From Spirosoma sp. 48-14 (GTDB lineage Bacteria > Bacteroidota > Bacteroidia > Cytophagales > Spirosomataceae), in the NCBI RefSeq assembly GCF_001898575.1, contig NZ_MKUD01000032.1, forward strand, positions 26,732 through 90,731: a DNA stretch of 64,000 nucleotides. Direction: 5' to 3'. Shown piece by piece: positions 42,937 to 51,823 of this stretch. A program made the position numbers and the translations under genes. Numbering within the stretch: position 1 is the first letter of the stretch; the number at the start of each line of letters is the position of its first letter. The notes under the pieces were generated by a model. The model had not been told where the DNA came from, ran no database searches, and was given only the letters and a program-made list of their open reading frames with translations.

Positions 42937-44468
42937 AAAAAGTTTTCCCACTCCTTCACGAGTCCCTTCTTCAGCACGCGCGGGAATTTGTGCTGGCCGC
43001 CCATTTTGCCCCGCGATTCCATCCAGTCGTAGAAGGTTTTGGCGGGCAGTACCGTTACCGAAATATCTTTCAGGGCATGCTCACGTTCAACGGCATAATC
43101 GTCGTTGAGTTCTTTGAGCCGGGCATCGATCCGGTCGCGGAGAAGGTTGGCATCCACTTTATCGTCGGTGCCGATATACCAGTCGTGGGCGAAGAGTGTA
43201 CCATGCGCAACCCCGGCCACGGTAAATTCACGCACCGAAATCCCCAATTCCTGCGACACCAGTTCAATCGCTTTATTCATGTTATCGACCGAAAGGTGTT
43301 CGCCACACAAGCTCAGGAAGTGCTTCGTTCGGCCTGTAATCACGATTTCAGCCTGCTTTTTGTCGACAAACCGAATCGTATCCCCGATGAGATAACGCCA
43401 GGCACCCGCACAGGTCGAGAGGAGCAGGGCATATTCTTTACCTTCCTCCACTTCATCGATCATAAGCGTTTGTGGATTGTCGGTTAGCTCACCATCGGGC
43501 GTGAAGTTCTTTTCGTTGAAGGGAATAAATTCAAAAAACAGACCGTTGTTTAGTACCAGTTGCATCCCTTCGGCATTGGGGTGCGTCTGGAATGCAATGA
43601 AGCCTTCGGAGGCCAGGTAGGTTTCGATGTAGGTAATGGGGTGCGCAAGCAGTTTCTCAAAGCCTGCCTTATAGGGCTCAAACGAAACACCACCATGGCC
43701 AAATACCATTAAGTTGGGCCAGATATCGTGGATGGTTTTTACCTTGTACCGGGCAATGATTTTCTCCATCAGCAGTTGAATCCAGGCCGGAACGCCCACC
43801 ACATAGCCAATATCCCAGTCGGCCGCCTGCTCGGTGATTTCGTCCAGCTTCAGCGCCCAGTCGCGTTCCTGAGCTATGTCTTTACCGGGCTTATAAAATC
43901 GCTGAAACCAGAACGGAATCTGACTGGCTGTAATCCCACTCAGATCGCCCTCGAAATGCCCCTGTCGCGCGTTCAGATTAGTACTGCCTCCCAGCATCAG
44001 ATAGCCTTTTTCGTAGAGTGTAGCCGGTAGGTTCTGGTATTTGCCCAATGTCAGGATTTGCCGGATACTAGCCCGCTGAATAGCCCTCGACATGGCTTTC
44101 GTTACCGGAATGTATTTGGTAGAGGCTTCGGAGGTTCCCGAGCTTAGAGCAAAATATTTGACCCGACCGGGCCAGGTGATGTTTCGTTCGCCAGCCAGCG
44201 TGCGATTCCACCAGCCATCGAACATTTTGTTATAGTCGTGTATGGGGACGTTCTTCTTGAATTTCTCGTAGAACTCATGGTGGGCCCCAAACTCGACCGC
44301 CCGGAGCAATTCGTCGAAATGAAAGGTCGTGCCAAATTGCGTAAATTGTGCTTTCTGAATGAGTTTTCGAAAGGCTTTTCGTTGTTGACTGAACGGATTC
44401 GTTTTTCGTAGTCGAACGGCATTGGTGAGCCGAATACCACTTTTAAGCAAACTTCCTAAGAGAGCCAT
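42921..44468 (-). CDS. GH3 auxin-responsive-promoter-like acyl adenylase
   Basis: A 515-residue protein of the GH3 branch of the adenylate-forming superfamily. The ATP site is visible in ALSSGTSEASTKYIPVTKAM, with FGHGGVSFEPYK and TYLASEGFIAF following, and the hinge region FLSLCGEHLSVDN leads to the C-terminal domain. Plant GH3 enzymes join acyl acids to amino acids. The bacterial substrate is unknown. I chose the ATG at 44468 (MALLGSLLKS), because an upstream start at 44516 would read through a palindrome. Its last four codons lie inside another palindrome. Confidence 0.87.
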   Translation of the reverse strand: MALLGSLLKSGIRLTNAVRLRKTNPFSQQRKAFRKLIQKAQFTQFGTTFHFDELLRAVEFGAHHEFYEKFKKNVPIHDYNKMFDGWWNRTLAGERNITWPGRVKYFALSSGTSEASTKYIPVTKAMSRAIQRASIRQILTLGKYQNLPATLYEKGYLMLGGSTNLNARQGHFEGDLSGITASQIPFWFQRFYKPGKDIAQERDWALKLDEITEQAADWDIGYVVGVPAWIQLLMEKIIARYKVKTIHDIWPNLMVFGHGGVSFEPYKAGFEKLLAHPITYIETYLASEGFIAFQTHPNAEGMQLVLNNGLFFEFIPFNEKNFTPDGELTDNPQTLMIDEVEEGKEYALLLSTCAGAWRYLIGDTIRFVDKKQAEIVITGRTKHFLSLCGEHLSVDNMNKAIELVSQELGISVREFTVAGVAHGTLFAHDWYIGTDDKVDANLLRDRIDARLKELNDDYAVEREHALKDISVTVLPAKTFYDWMESRGKMGGQHKFPRVLKKGLVKEWENFLKSER

Positions 44469-44475
44469 AGTTTGT

Positions 44476-44532
44476 TGATGTATGATGTAGAATGTATGAT
44501 ATAGAAATAAATACATTCTACATCATACATCA
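44476..44532. repeat. 22-bp perfect palindrome between surE and GH3 genes
   Basis: TGATGTATGATGTAGAATGTAT (44476-44497) is exactly inverted at 44511-44532, loop 13 nt. It lies between the stop of surE and the start of the GH3 gene, both leftward. The ATGATGTA units resemble the AATGGATAATG class. Confidence 0.8.
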
Positions 44533-44539
44533 TATATCC

Positions 44540-45316
44540 TCAGAGTTTCCAGTTCTTCAATTCGTCCATCATGCTGTAGGCTGTCAGGTCGTAATGACAG
44601 GGAACAACAGACGTATAATTGTTGGCGAGCGCGTATTCGTCGGTGTCTTCAGCATGGGTGTCGAAGTTGACAAAGTCGCCAGCCAGCCAGAAATACCGAC
44701 GTCCGTGTGGATCGCGTCGTTCGTCGAATACTTCCTGCCATTTAGCGTTGGCCTGTCGGCAGATACGGATGCCTTTCAACGGCTCAGGTCCACGGGCCGG
44801 GAAGTTGACATTCAACGCCGTACCACGCTGAACACCCTGCTGGAGCACGTTGCGGGCAATGGTCAGGATGTGCTCATGCGTATGCGAAAAATCGGGTTGC
44901 CGCGTAAAATCGCTTAACGAAAAACCAATAGCGGGTATCCCCTCAATGGCCGCTTCGATGGCTGCGGACATCGTTCCCGAATACAAAATGCTGATCGACG
45001 AATTGCTGCCGTGATTGATCCCACTGACCACCAGATCGGGCGAACGATCTTTCAGCACATGATGCTTGGCTAGTTTCACACAATCGGCAGGAGTGCCCGA
45101 ACATTCATAGGCAGGTACGTCGCCAAAAATATCGGACGGATACAGCCGGATTGGATTGGCAATGGTAATGGCGTGCCCCATACCCGATTGGGGGCTGTTG
45201 GGGGCTACCACAACCACCGAGCCAAGTTGTTTCATTAAATCGACCAAGGTGCGAATGCCGTGAGAAGTGATCCCATCGTCATTTGTTACTAATATCAGTG
45301 GTTTTTGTTCAGACAT
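44540..45316 (-). CDS. surE: 5'/3'-nucleotidase SurE
   Basis: SurE is a cytoplasmic metal-dependent phosphatase for nucleoside monophosphates, linked to stationary-phase survival. The 258-residue length is typical. LVTNDDGITSHGIRTL at residues 8-23 holds the metal-binding Asp pair, VVVAPNSPQSGMGHAIT gives the Ser ligand, and SGINHGSNSSISILYSGTM the Asn ligand. It is followed by the GH3 gene on the same strand, separated by a palindrome. The opposite neighbour is a divergent LysR gene. Confidence 0.95.
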   Translation of the reverse strand: MSEQKPLILVTNDDGITSHGIRTLVDLMKQLGSVVVVAPNSPQSGMGHAITIANPIRLYPSDIFGDVPAYECSGTPADCVKLAKHHVLKDRSPDLVVSGINHGSNSSISILYSGTMSAAIEAAIEGIPAIGFSLSDFTRQPDFSHTHEHILTIARNVLQQGVQRGTALNVNFPARGPEPLKGIRICRQANAKWQEVFDERRDPHGRRYFWLAGDFVNFDTHAEDTDEYALANNYTSVVPCHYDLTAYSMMDELKNWKL

Positions 45317-45526
45317 AAAACGGCATAGTCAATAGGTTTATGCATCGCCAGGCCTTATCGGCTGAGGCTACAGACTGGCGACTATTGACGATTGAAATGC
45401 AATACTACGGAAATCAGCCCAACCTTTGGGCCGAAAAACCAGTCAATGACGCGTTAAATAATCATGTATCGTTCCGAATACAGCGAATAACTCGAAATTA
45501 GTATCCGATTTTTCATCACTGGATTT

Positions 45527-46432
45527 ATGCTTTCGTCAAGGCACAAAATTTTTATGGAAGTGGCTCGTCTGCTGAGCTTTACCAAAGCCAGCCAGACGTT
45601 GTTTTTGAGCCAGTCGGCCATCAGCAAACACATTAAATCGCTGGAGTATTTTTACAAAACAGGGTTGTTTGAGCGGCATGGTACCAGCATCAGCTTGACC
45701 CCAGCCGGGCAAACACTCTACGCCAAGCTCCTGGAAGCCGGGCAGTTGCAAGAAGAACTACACCAGGAGCTTCAGCAGATCAACGAGCATTTTTTACCGC
45801 CCACCAAGCTGGCCGTCGGCTCCAGTACCACCATCAGCCTTTATGTGCTGCCGCCCGTGCTGTCGGCCTATCTGAAGCGGTATACCAATATCCAGATCAA
45901 CGTTTTGAACCGCAACTCGAACAATATTCAGAATGCGTTGCTGGCTCACGACATTGATGTCGGCATTGTAGAGGTCATGACCCGAATTAATACGCTGACG
46001 TACACACCCTTTATGACCGACGATGTACTGGCGGTATGCTCGGCCCGGAGCCCGTTGCGAAACAGAACCCTTACCGTGGCCGATTTACCGACTATTCCGT
46101 TGGCCTTGCGCGAAAATGGATCAGGCACCCTCGCCGTTGTTGAAGATGCACTGAATAAGCAGGGCCTTGCCACCGCTTCATTACGAATCCTGATTCGATT
46201 GGGGGGAACCGAAGCCCTGAAAAACTTTGTCCTGGCCGATACCTGTCTGGCGTTTTTACCAAAGCGGGCCATTCTGAAAGAACTGGTAGCGGGCGAACTG
46301 GTCGAAGTACCTATTCAGGATTTGACACTCCAGCGGACCTTCTATTTCATTCAGCGGAAAGGCACCGAAAACAATCGACTTGTCAGCGGATTTATTCAAT
46401 TTGCCCTCCGCTATTATTCCAAACGGGAATAA
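45527..46432 (+). CDS. LysR family transcriptional regulator
   Basis: A 301-residue LysR-type regulator. The N-terminal winged helix-turn-helix is clear (EVARLLSFTKASQTLFLSQSAISKHIKSLE), followed by the effector-binding domain (LAVGSSTTISLYVLPPVLSAYLKRY). It is divergent from surE and lies 64 bp upstream of thrC on the same strand, so it could control either gene or itself. The effector is unknown. Cysteine and sulfur-type LysR proteins have similar cores, which is no more than a hint. Confidence 0.9.
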   Translation: MLSSRHKIFMEVARLLSFTKASQTLFLSQSAISKHIKSLEYFYKTGLFERHGTSISLTPAGQTLYAKLLEAGQLQEELHQELQQINEHFLPPTKLAVGSSTTISLYVLPPVLSAYLKRYTNIQINVLNRNSNNIQNALLAHDIDVGIVEVMTRINTLTYTPFMTDDVLAVCSARSPLRNRTLTVADLPTIPLALRENGSGTLAVVEDALNKQGLATASLRILIRLGGTEALKNFVLADTCLAFLPKRAILKELVAGELVEVPIQDLTLQRTFYFIQRKGTENNRLVSGFIQFALRYYSKRE

Positions 46433-46496
46433 CTCATCTCAAAACGGTATTTGCTTCGTGGCTGGTTAACCGGGATTTTTCGGAAAAAATACAACC

Positions 46497-47696
46497 ATGA
46501 ACGTAGCTATTACATCATCACTATTAGGCGATTTACACTGTTCGCAATGTGGGAAAACCTACGACCCGTTTAGTCGGCAGACGGTGTCTCGATGCTGTCA
46601 GGCTCCTTTGCTTTGTGACTATGTACTGGATGTAGGTAGTGTATTGCCCGGTGATTTGGCCTCCCGGCCTAAATCGCTCTGGCGTTATGAAGAGCTGCTA
46701 CCTGGTATTCAGCCCGAGAATCGGGTGAGCCTGGGTGAAGGGTTTACACCGATTCTGACCCTGAATCGACTGGCTAGCCAAAATAATCTGCAACACCTCC
46801 TCCTGAAAGACGAAGGACTAAATCCGACGGGCTCGTTCAAAGCGCGCGGGTTAAGTATGGCAATTTCGAAAGCGAAAGAAAACGGTGAACAGGCCTGTAT
46901 TATTCCAACGGCTGGTAACGCGGGGGTGGCAATGGCCGCTTATTGTGCACGGGCTGGTATGGAAGCCGTAGTCGTGATGCCCCGTCACACGCCTGATGCC
47001 TTTAAGGAAGCTTGCCGGGCCTATAATGCTCGCCTTATTGAAGTAGATGGGTTGATCAACGACTGTGCGGCCAATGTGCAGGAAATCAATCAGTCTGGCG
47101 CGTATTTCGACGTATCGACCTTAAAGGAACCTTATCGGCTGGAGGGTAAGAAAACTATGGGCTTTGAAATCGCTGAGCAGTTGGCCTGGCAGCTACCCGA
47201 CGTGATTGTTTACCCGACTGGAGGAGGAACCGGCCTGATCGGCATCTGGAAAGCGTTCGATGAGATGCAATCGTTGGGGTGGCTTCCGCAGGAGGTAACC
47301 CTGCCGCGCATGGTAGCCGTACAGGCTGAATCGTGTTGTCCCATTGTGACCACCTGGCAGGGCAAACAACTGAATAGCAAGCAATATGTCGGGCGACCTA
47401 CTCTGGCCAACGGACTAGCGGTTCCGCGCCCAATCGGCGAACCACTTATTCTGAGTGTGTTGCTTGAATCGGGTGGAACCGCCATTGCCGTTTCGGACGA
47501 GGAGATGGTGAAAGGTGTACGCGAACTTGCCCGGTATGAAGGAATTTTTGGCGCGCCAGAAGGCGGGGCTGTATGGGCAGCTACCAAAAAACTGCTGGAA
47601 CAAGGCTGGATTCAACCCAACGAACGGGTACTGCTTCTGAATACCGGATCGGGACAGAGCTATCTGGATAATCTGAAGGGGAAGCTGACCGATTGA
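46497..47696 (+). CDS. thrC: Threonine synthase
   Basis: ThrC converts O-phosphohomoserine to threonine with pyridoxal phosphate. The 399-residue protein has a short N-terminal Cys-rich segment (Cys15, Cys18, Cys33, Cys34, Cys40) that may bind zinc, then the fold-type II core. The cofactor Lys115 is in LNPTGSFKARG, and the phosphate loop is YPTGGGTGLIG. The C-terminus LLLNTGSGQSYLD is typical. This is the shorter class of threonine synthase. No hom or thrB gene is nearby. Its stop codon lies within a 28-bp palindrome shared with convergent trhO. Confidence 0.9.
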   Translation: MNVAITSSLLGDLHCSQCGKTYDPFSRQTVSRCCQAPLLCDYVLDVGSVLPGDLASRPKSLWRYEELLPGIQPENRVSLGEGFTPILTLNRLASQNNLQHLLLKDEGLNPTGSFKARGLSMAISKAKENGEQACIIPTAGNAGVAMAAYCARAGMEAVVVMPRHTPDAFKEACRAYNARLIEVDGLINDCAANVQEINQSGAYFDVSTLKEPYRLEGKKTMGFEIAEQLAWQLPDVIVYPTGGGTGLIGIWKAFDEMQSLGWLPQEVTLPRMVAVQAESCCPIVTTWQGKQLNSKQYVGRPTLANGLAVPRPIGEPLILSVLLESGGTAIAVSDEEMVKGVRELARYEGIFGAPEGGAVWAATKKLLEQGWIQPNERVLLLNTGSGQSYLDNLKGKLTD

Positions 47697-47761
47697 ATGC
47701 TAAAGCGGTTGATTGACGCAGGCGATTCCAACGCGTCAATCAACCGCTTTAGCATTCAATC
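47691..47761. repeat. 28-bp perfect palindrome between thrC and trhO
   Basis: Arms 47692-47719 and 47733-47760 are perfectly inverted (one more pair outside). The loop-proximal part is TTGATTGACGC, sharing TGACGC with the cores at 5411-5495 and 56981-57047. It contains the thrC stop and ends 4 bp before the trhO stop, so it probably terminates both transcripts. Confidence 0.85.
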
Positions 47762-47764
47762 AAG

Positions 47765-48736
47765 TTATAAATTAACCGCCAGCGTTTGTCCTTTCCGGCT
47801 TTTGAAACCTTGCAGAGGGGAGTAACTGTCGGTTGTTTTTCCATAGTACCCCGTACCGTCGTATTCACGGAGTTGCGGATCGTTCTTGCATGCGTCAGAA
47901 CAGGTCCCCTGGTGCTCGAGGCCGCAGGATTCGCAGAGGGTAAAATGATTGTTGCAGGCAGGGCTCGCGCAGTTGACCATCCGGCTGGTAGGCGTGCCAC
48001 AGCGATGACAGGTCGATATAACGGCCGGATTGACCTGGTTAACGGGCACCGTAACCCGATTGTCGAACACATAGCATTCGCCGTCAAAATCTTCACCACC
48101 CGCTTCCATACCGTATTTGATGATGCCGCCGTGAAGCTGGTACACATTGTCGAATCCCTGTGCAAGCAGATAAGCCGACGCTTTTTCGCATTTAATGCCG
48201 CCCGTACAGTAGGTGACAATCTTTTTGCCGGAGCCTTTCAGGTGCTCGATTTCTGCTATGTGTTCAGGCAGCTCACGCAGGTTTTCCATGTCGAACGTAA
48301 TGGCTCCTTTGAACTTGCCTACCGAGTGCTCATAATTGGACCGCATATCGACCAGCACCACATCCGGGTCATTTTTCAGGTTCAGAAACTCGTCGGGCTC
48401 AACGTAAATACCCGTTTGCCGGAGCGGATCGACAGGGAGGTCGGAGTGAACAATTTCGGGTTTTACCCGAACGTGTAACTTCTGGAACGTATGGCCGTCG
48501 GCTTCATCGACTTTGAATTCAATACCAGCAAAACGAGGATCGTTGCGAAGTGTATCCATATAGGCTTCGCAATCGGCGGTCAGGCCCGATACGGTTCCAT
48601 TGAGACCTTCGGGGGCGACAATAATCCGCCCCAGCAAGTTAAGGTTGAGGCACAGCATATGATGTTCCTCCCGATATTGCTCCGGATTCTCAATGGGCGA
48701 ATAGATGTAATACAAAAGCACTCGATACGGTTTCAT
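47765..48736 (-). CDS. trhO: tRNA uridine(34) hydroxylase (rhodanese-like)
   Basis: TrhO (YceA, UPF0176) makes 5-hydroxyuridine at the wobble position of some tRNAs using oxygen. I chose the ATG at 48736 (323 aa), since MKPYRVLLYYIYSPIENPEQY is the family start; a longer frame from 48964 is intergenic. Domains: an N-terminal ferredoxin-like part (IIVAPEGLNGTVSG), the rhodanese domain with active Cys in VTYCTGGIKCEKASAYL, and a C-terminal Cys-rich zinc-like part (CHRCGTP, CASPACNNHF, CESC, CSDAC). Divergent from the deoxynucleoside kinase gene. Confidence 0.93.
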   Translation of the reverse strand: MKPYRVLLYYIYSPIENPEQYREEHHMLCLNLNLLGRIIVAPEGLNGTVSGLTADCEAYMDTLRNDPRFAGIEFKVDEADGHTFQKLHVRVKPEIVHSDLPVDPLRQTGIYVEPDEFLNLKNDPDVVLVDMRSNYEHSVGKFKGAITFDMENLRELPEHIAEIEHLKGSGKKIVTYCTGGIKCEKASAYLLAQGFDNVYQLHGGIIKYGMEAGGEDFDGECYVFDNRVTVPVNQVNPAVISTCHRCGTPTSRMVNCASPACNNHFTLCESCGLEHQGTCSDACKNDPQLREYDGTGYYGKTTDSYSPLQGFKSRKGQTLAVNL

Positions 48737-48747
48737 AGGCAAAAAGT

Positions 48748-48792
48748 GAAAGAGTGAATTACCGGGCTGGCGCACCAGTGAAAGAGCGGATT
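48748..48792. repeat. Degenerate GAAAGAG / GGCTGGCGC repeat upstream of trhO
   Basis: AGTGAAAGAGTGAATT and AGTGAAAGAGCGGA flank GGGCTGGCGCACC. Units match the arms and core of the palindromes near 42851 and 56981, but the two flanks are direct rather than inverted, so this looks like a broken copy. Confidence 0.5.
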
Positions 48793-48895
48793 CGCAACGG
48801 CAAATCAGACTCCTGATTAAGGCTCTTTTCAAATACAAAATTAAACTCAAAACACGAAAGTTCGTTATAGAAGGAATAAAGGTATCTGTTTGCGT

Positions 48896-49537
48896 ATGCA
48901 TATCGCCATTACTGGAAATATCGGTGCGGGGAAAACTACGCTGGCCGAAATGCTGGCTACTCAATTTGGCTGGGAAGTTTTGTATGAAGCAGTCGAGGGG
49001 AATCCGTACCTGGCTGATTTCTACGCGGATATGCCGCGCTGGTCATTTAATCTGCAAATCTTTTTTCTGAATAGCCGCTTTGCGCAAATGAAACGCATTC
49101 TGGATCGTCAACAGGCTATAGAAGCTATATCCGGTCGGCCAGGGGTAATGATTCAGGATCGGACCATTTATGAGGATGCCGCTATTTTTGCCCGTAATCT
49201 GTACCAGCGTGGCGATATGACCGAGCGCGATTACCTGACATACCGACAGGTGTTTGAAAACATGACGAGTCTGGTTCGGCCGCCCGATCTGATGATTTAC
49301 CTTCGAGCCAGTCTGCCCCGACTTCGCCAGCGCATTCGAAAGCGAGGGCGGGATTTCGAACAGGCCATAAGCGATGAATACCTTGATAGCCTGAATCAAC
49401 TCTACGAAGAGTTTGCTTCAGGCTATCAGTTAGGACCTCTACTGGTACTGGATGTCGATCGGCTGGATTATGTAGCTCGCCCGTCTGATTTCGACGAAGT
49501 AGTGAGCCTGATCAATACGTCGCTCTCCGATTTATAA
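48896..49537 (+). CDS. Deoxynucleoside kinase
   Basis: A 213-residue salvage kinase that phosphorylates deoxynucleosides (deoxyadenosine or deoxyguanosine type). The P-loop GNIGAGKTT is at residues 7-15, the DRT/S motif in IQDRTIYEDA, and the LID segment RIRKRGRDFEQ has the usual Arg residues. YEAVEGNPYLADFYADM carries the base-binding Glu. The TTG at 48890 gives two extra residues, but the ATG at 48896 places the P-loop as in the family. Its stop codon overlaps the end of a decayed gene on the other strand by 6 bp. Confidence 0.9.
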   Translation: MHIAITGNIGAGKTTLAEMLATQFGWEVLYEAVEGNPYLADFYADMPRWSFNLQIFFLNSRFAQMKRILDRQQAIEAISGRPGVMIQDRTIYEDAAIFARNLYQRGDMTERDYLTYRQVFENMTSLVRPPDLMIYLRASLPRLRQRIRKRGRDFEQAISDEYLDSLNQLYEEFASGYQLGPLLVLDVDRLDYVARPSDFDEVVSLINTSLSDL

Positions 49538-49966
49538 TCCACTAATAATTCGGGCGTATACATTATTGGCTGAGTTCCCATCGTAGGTTTGCGTAGCATC
49601 ATTACTCACATTGACCGTAATGTTGGCCCCCCCTGAATTAGCAGTAGTACAGGTAACACTAAAACCCAGCAACGCCGTCGCATTGGTGGTAACAATTTAC
49701 CCTTTATTGATCGCCAGGGCACTAATCGGGAAAGTAAGGCGATCGACCAGCGTGTTTGAGGCATCATAACTATTGAGCTAATCCCAGTTTCCCAGATTTT
49801 AGTTATTGCTACCGACAACTTTTATGGTAGAAGGTAAATACCAGGCTGTTCGGAAGACTGCCGCCGATGGGTCCAGTAAGTGGGGGATGGCGGCAAAAAG
49901 AGGAGAATCTGTTACCAGGTACAGAATGGTGAGCAATACATTGCTTGTTAGGCTATAGTTTTTCAT
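49532..49966 (-). pseudogene. Secreted-protein gene with three premature stops
   Basis: One minus frame runs 145 codons from an ATG at 49966 to a TAA at 49532 and is protein-like throughout, but holds stops at codons 56 (TAA, 49799-49801), 63 (TAG, 49778-49780) and 90 (TAA, 49697-49699). The start resembles a signal peptide (SNVLLTILYLVTDSPLFAA). The rest is rich in Asn, Thr and Ser (SYDASNTLVDRLTFP, NITVNVSNDATQTY), like secreted Bacteroidota beta-sandwich proteins. Each stop is one C-to-T change from a Gln codon. No frameshift is needed. It is most simply a recent pseudogene. The intact protein is not recognised. Confidence 0.7.
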
Positions 49967-50447
49967 AATTGATAGGTTTACTTGATGAGGATCCTTTTGG
50001 TTGCTTACGAGGATTGTAAGGGAAAGTTAAAATTTGGTTACAGGAAAAATGATAATATGTAGAATAAATGTTATTTTTTCGTTAAACAAGTAAGTGTACA
50101 GGTTTTAAGGCAATCGCTTATCGTTAAAGACTCCTCTGTTTAGCGGGTAGTTGTGAAGTTTGGCTTAGTAATTGCACAAGTGCCTTTTCCTGAACAAACA
50201 TTGGTTTTAACCATCAGCCTTCTTTGTGGCGGAGCTTAGTTATTGAGGTGATTTAAGCGCTCAAAATGCTGATCTTAAGATGCTTTAATAGCGAAGGAAA
50301 AACAGTTGTCGTAAAAAATAATTACCGTATTGGGCTTTGGCGTAATTCTTGTAACCGTGATTCGGTAAGTAAAAATAACTAAGTAATGGCATGGGGAGCT
50401 GATAGCATAATTCCAGGAAATTTCCAGTCAGAAACTTAGATTTTACG
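49967..50447. other. Gene-free region upstream of LytTR gene
   Basis: A stretch of about 480 bp, AT-rich, with no credible reading frame. It should contain the promoter of the LytTR gene at 50510 and the former promoter of the decayed gene. I found no well-spaced TTG / TAnnTTTG pair. Confidence 0.4.
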
Positions 50448-50513
50448 ATGGAAGCTCAACCAGATTTGTTGAGAACTGAAATGATTTACTCAACCGGTTT
50501 GCCTATCGAATGA
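50448..50513 (+). CDS. Possible 21-residue leader peptide before LytTR gene
   Basis: A 22-codon frame begins at an ATG at 50448 and ends in TGA at 50511-50513. The TGA overlaps the ATG of the LytTR gene (ATGA), the arrangement of translational coupling. The peptide (MEAQPDLLRTEMIYSTGLPI then E) has no known match. It may be chance. Confidence 0.2.
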   Translation: MEAQPDLLRTEMIYSTGLPIE

Positions 50514-51007
50514 TTGTCTACATTCATCAACCAGCCAGTAATCCTGCTGAATTACTTTCCTGGCCACCCTTACGGGTTTATTCGAGCGATAGCGGTGCAA
50601 AATGGCGAGCTGTTGCCGACTTAATGTATTTGCGGGGTGAGGCCAATTATACATGGCTTCATTGGAGGAGCGATCCGCCCATATTAGTCCCATACACGCT
50701 TAAACGGGTTGAAGCCAAGTTGCCTTCAACCTGGTTTACGCGTACGCATCGGCATTATGTGGTAAATCAGCGATTTATGGAACGAATCGAGCTTGGCAAC
50801 GCCAGTGCCATGTTGCATCTGACAAATGGGGCTGCTTTACCGATTTCCCGTCGTAAATGGTCACTCCTACGCCGTGAATGGGCTGGTGTGGAGGCTGCGG
50901 AAATGGCTGGGCCTGAATCCCGTTCTGTTCGCCCGGCAGTCGCCCCCAGACTAACCATTTTTCCGCCTGAGAAAAACGTTTTTGCGTCTATTCTGATGCG
51001 CGACTAG
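50510..51007 (+). CDS. Stand-alone LytTR DNA-binding protein
   Basis: A 165-residue protein with one LytTR domain at about residues 25-125: MYLRGEANYTWLHW, YTLKRVEAKLPSTWFTRTHRHYVVNQRF and LTNGAALPISRRKW are the family segments that insert into the DNA major groove. There is no receiver domain and no histidine kinase gene nearby, so control must come from something other than a standard two-component pair. A 40-residue tail follows the domain. A second short LytTR gene lies 0.9 kb downstream, with a small membrane-protein gene between. Confidence 0.87.
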   Translation: MIVYIHQPASNPAELLSWPPLRVYSSDSGAKWRAVADLMYLRGEANYTWLHWRSDPPILVPYTLKRVEAKLPSTWFTRTHRHYVVNQRFMERIELGNASAMLHLTNGAALPISRRKWSLLRREWAGVEAAEMAGPESRSVRPAVAPRLTIFPPEKNVFASILMRD

Positions 51008-51099
51008 GTCGTTAGCGAACTAATTTCGTTACCTATCGAGTCCATGCCGATTTCTCGTTGGTGACGTGCCCCCGTTATTTTATGCCATATACCCTAAAA

Positions 51100-51134
51100 A
51101 AAAGCCTGACAGCAACTGCTGAATTCAGGCTTTT
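51100..51134. terminator. Terminator after first LytTR gene
   Basis: AAAAGCCTGA (51100-51109) and TCAGGCTTTT (51125-51134) form a perfect 10-bp stem with A and T runs outside. Confidence 0.75.
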
Positions 51135-51197
51135 AGGCTTATCGTCTTGTCAGATTTAAGGGTACTTACTAGGAAATAGAATTGTGCGCATCCGAAC

Positions 51198-51233
51198 AAA
51201 AATACCCGACTCAAGGGCGGTCGGGTATTTTTT
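51198..51233. terminator. Second hairpin terminator
   Basis: AAAAATACCCGAC (51198-51210) pairs perfectly with GTCGGGTATTTTT (51220-51232), followed by T. Having two full terminators within 135 bp suggests a short transcript may lie between them. Confidence 0.75.
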
Positions 51234-51402
51234 ATAACTAATTGATGAGTTTTATCCTCTACATACGTCAGATCGTAAAAGGTGGATTGGTGCCCAACTA
51301 AAAAAAGGTAAAAAAGTTTAATCCACTGGCTCAATTATATCTGGAATCGACTGAAACTATTCAACGCTAGAGCGGTTATTTCCATAAACAACCTATATAA
51401 TC

Positions 51403-51672
51403 ATGGACAAAAAAGTAACCACTCTGGTTGGACTGGCATTAGGAGCATCGTTGCTGGCTGGTTTTGGGATTTATAAATTGATCAGTAACAAACGTAGTAA
51501 AACCCATAAAACGTCAGCACCCGAGTCCGGTGTTGGTCGAAACGGCTTGGCGGATGGGTTTATTGGCAATGGATTCGTCAAAAGTACTGGTCTTTACAAA
51601 GGGATCGATCTGGCGAACGGTCTGATCGGAGGAGGTTTGTATAAATTGCGTGGGGCTCATATAGGCGGCTGA
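51403..51672 (+). CDS. Small membrane protein with glycine-rich tail
   Basis: An 89-residue protein of unknown function. Residues 6-26 form one hydrophobic segment (TLVGLALGASLLAGFGIYKLI), followed by a basic stretch (NKRSKTHK). The rest is glycine-rich, with repeated units: GLADGFIGNGFV, GLYKGIDLANGLIGGGLYKLRG. The GLYK tetrapeptide occurs twice. It could be a single-span protein with an exposed tail or a peptide precursor. It lies between two LytTR regulator genes on the same strand, which may regulate it. Confidence 0.6.
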   Translation: MDKKVTTLVGLALGASLLAGFGIYKLISNKRSKTHKTSAPESGVGRNGLADGFIGNGFVKSTGLYKGIDLANGLIGGGLYKLRGAHIGG

Positions 51673-51823
51673 TCGTTCGGTGCCAAGAGTTTTGCCACGT
51701 CAGGGCTCATGAATATTCGGTTTACCAATGAATATAAAGAGAGCCGCAGAGGATGAGCATGTGCAATAATTAGGTCTTTTTTACGGTTCAGCAGCTGTTT
51801 TTACCAGTTCATCCATCTGAGTA

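Larger units (their letters stand above)
51008..51402. other. Intergenic region with two terminators
   Basis: This 395-bp stretch has no gene. It carries two strong hairpins (51100-51134 and 51198-51233), then an AT-rich part before the small membrane-protein gene that should hold its promoter. Confidence 0.5.

Noticed and set aside
49532-49966. Stop-codon reassignment in this region
   Set aside because: All neighbouring genes end normally at TAA, TAG and TGA, and no phage is present, so pseudogene decay is simpler.
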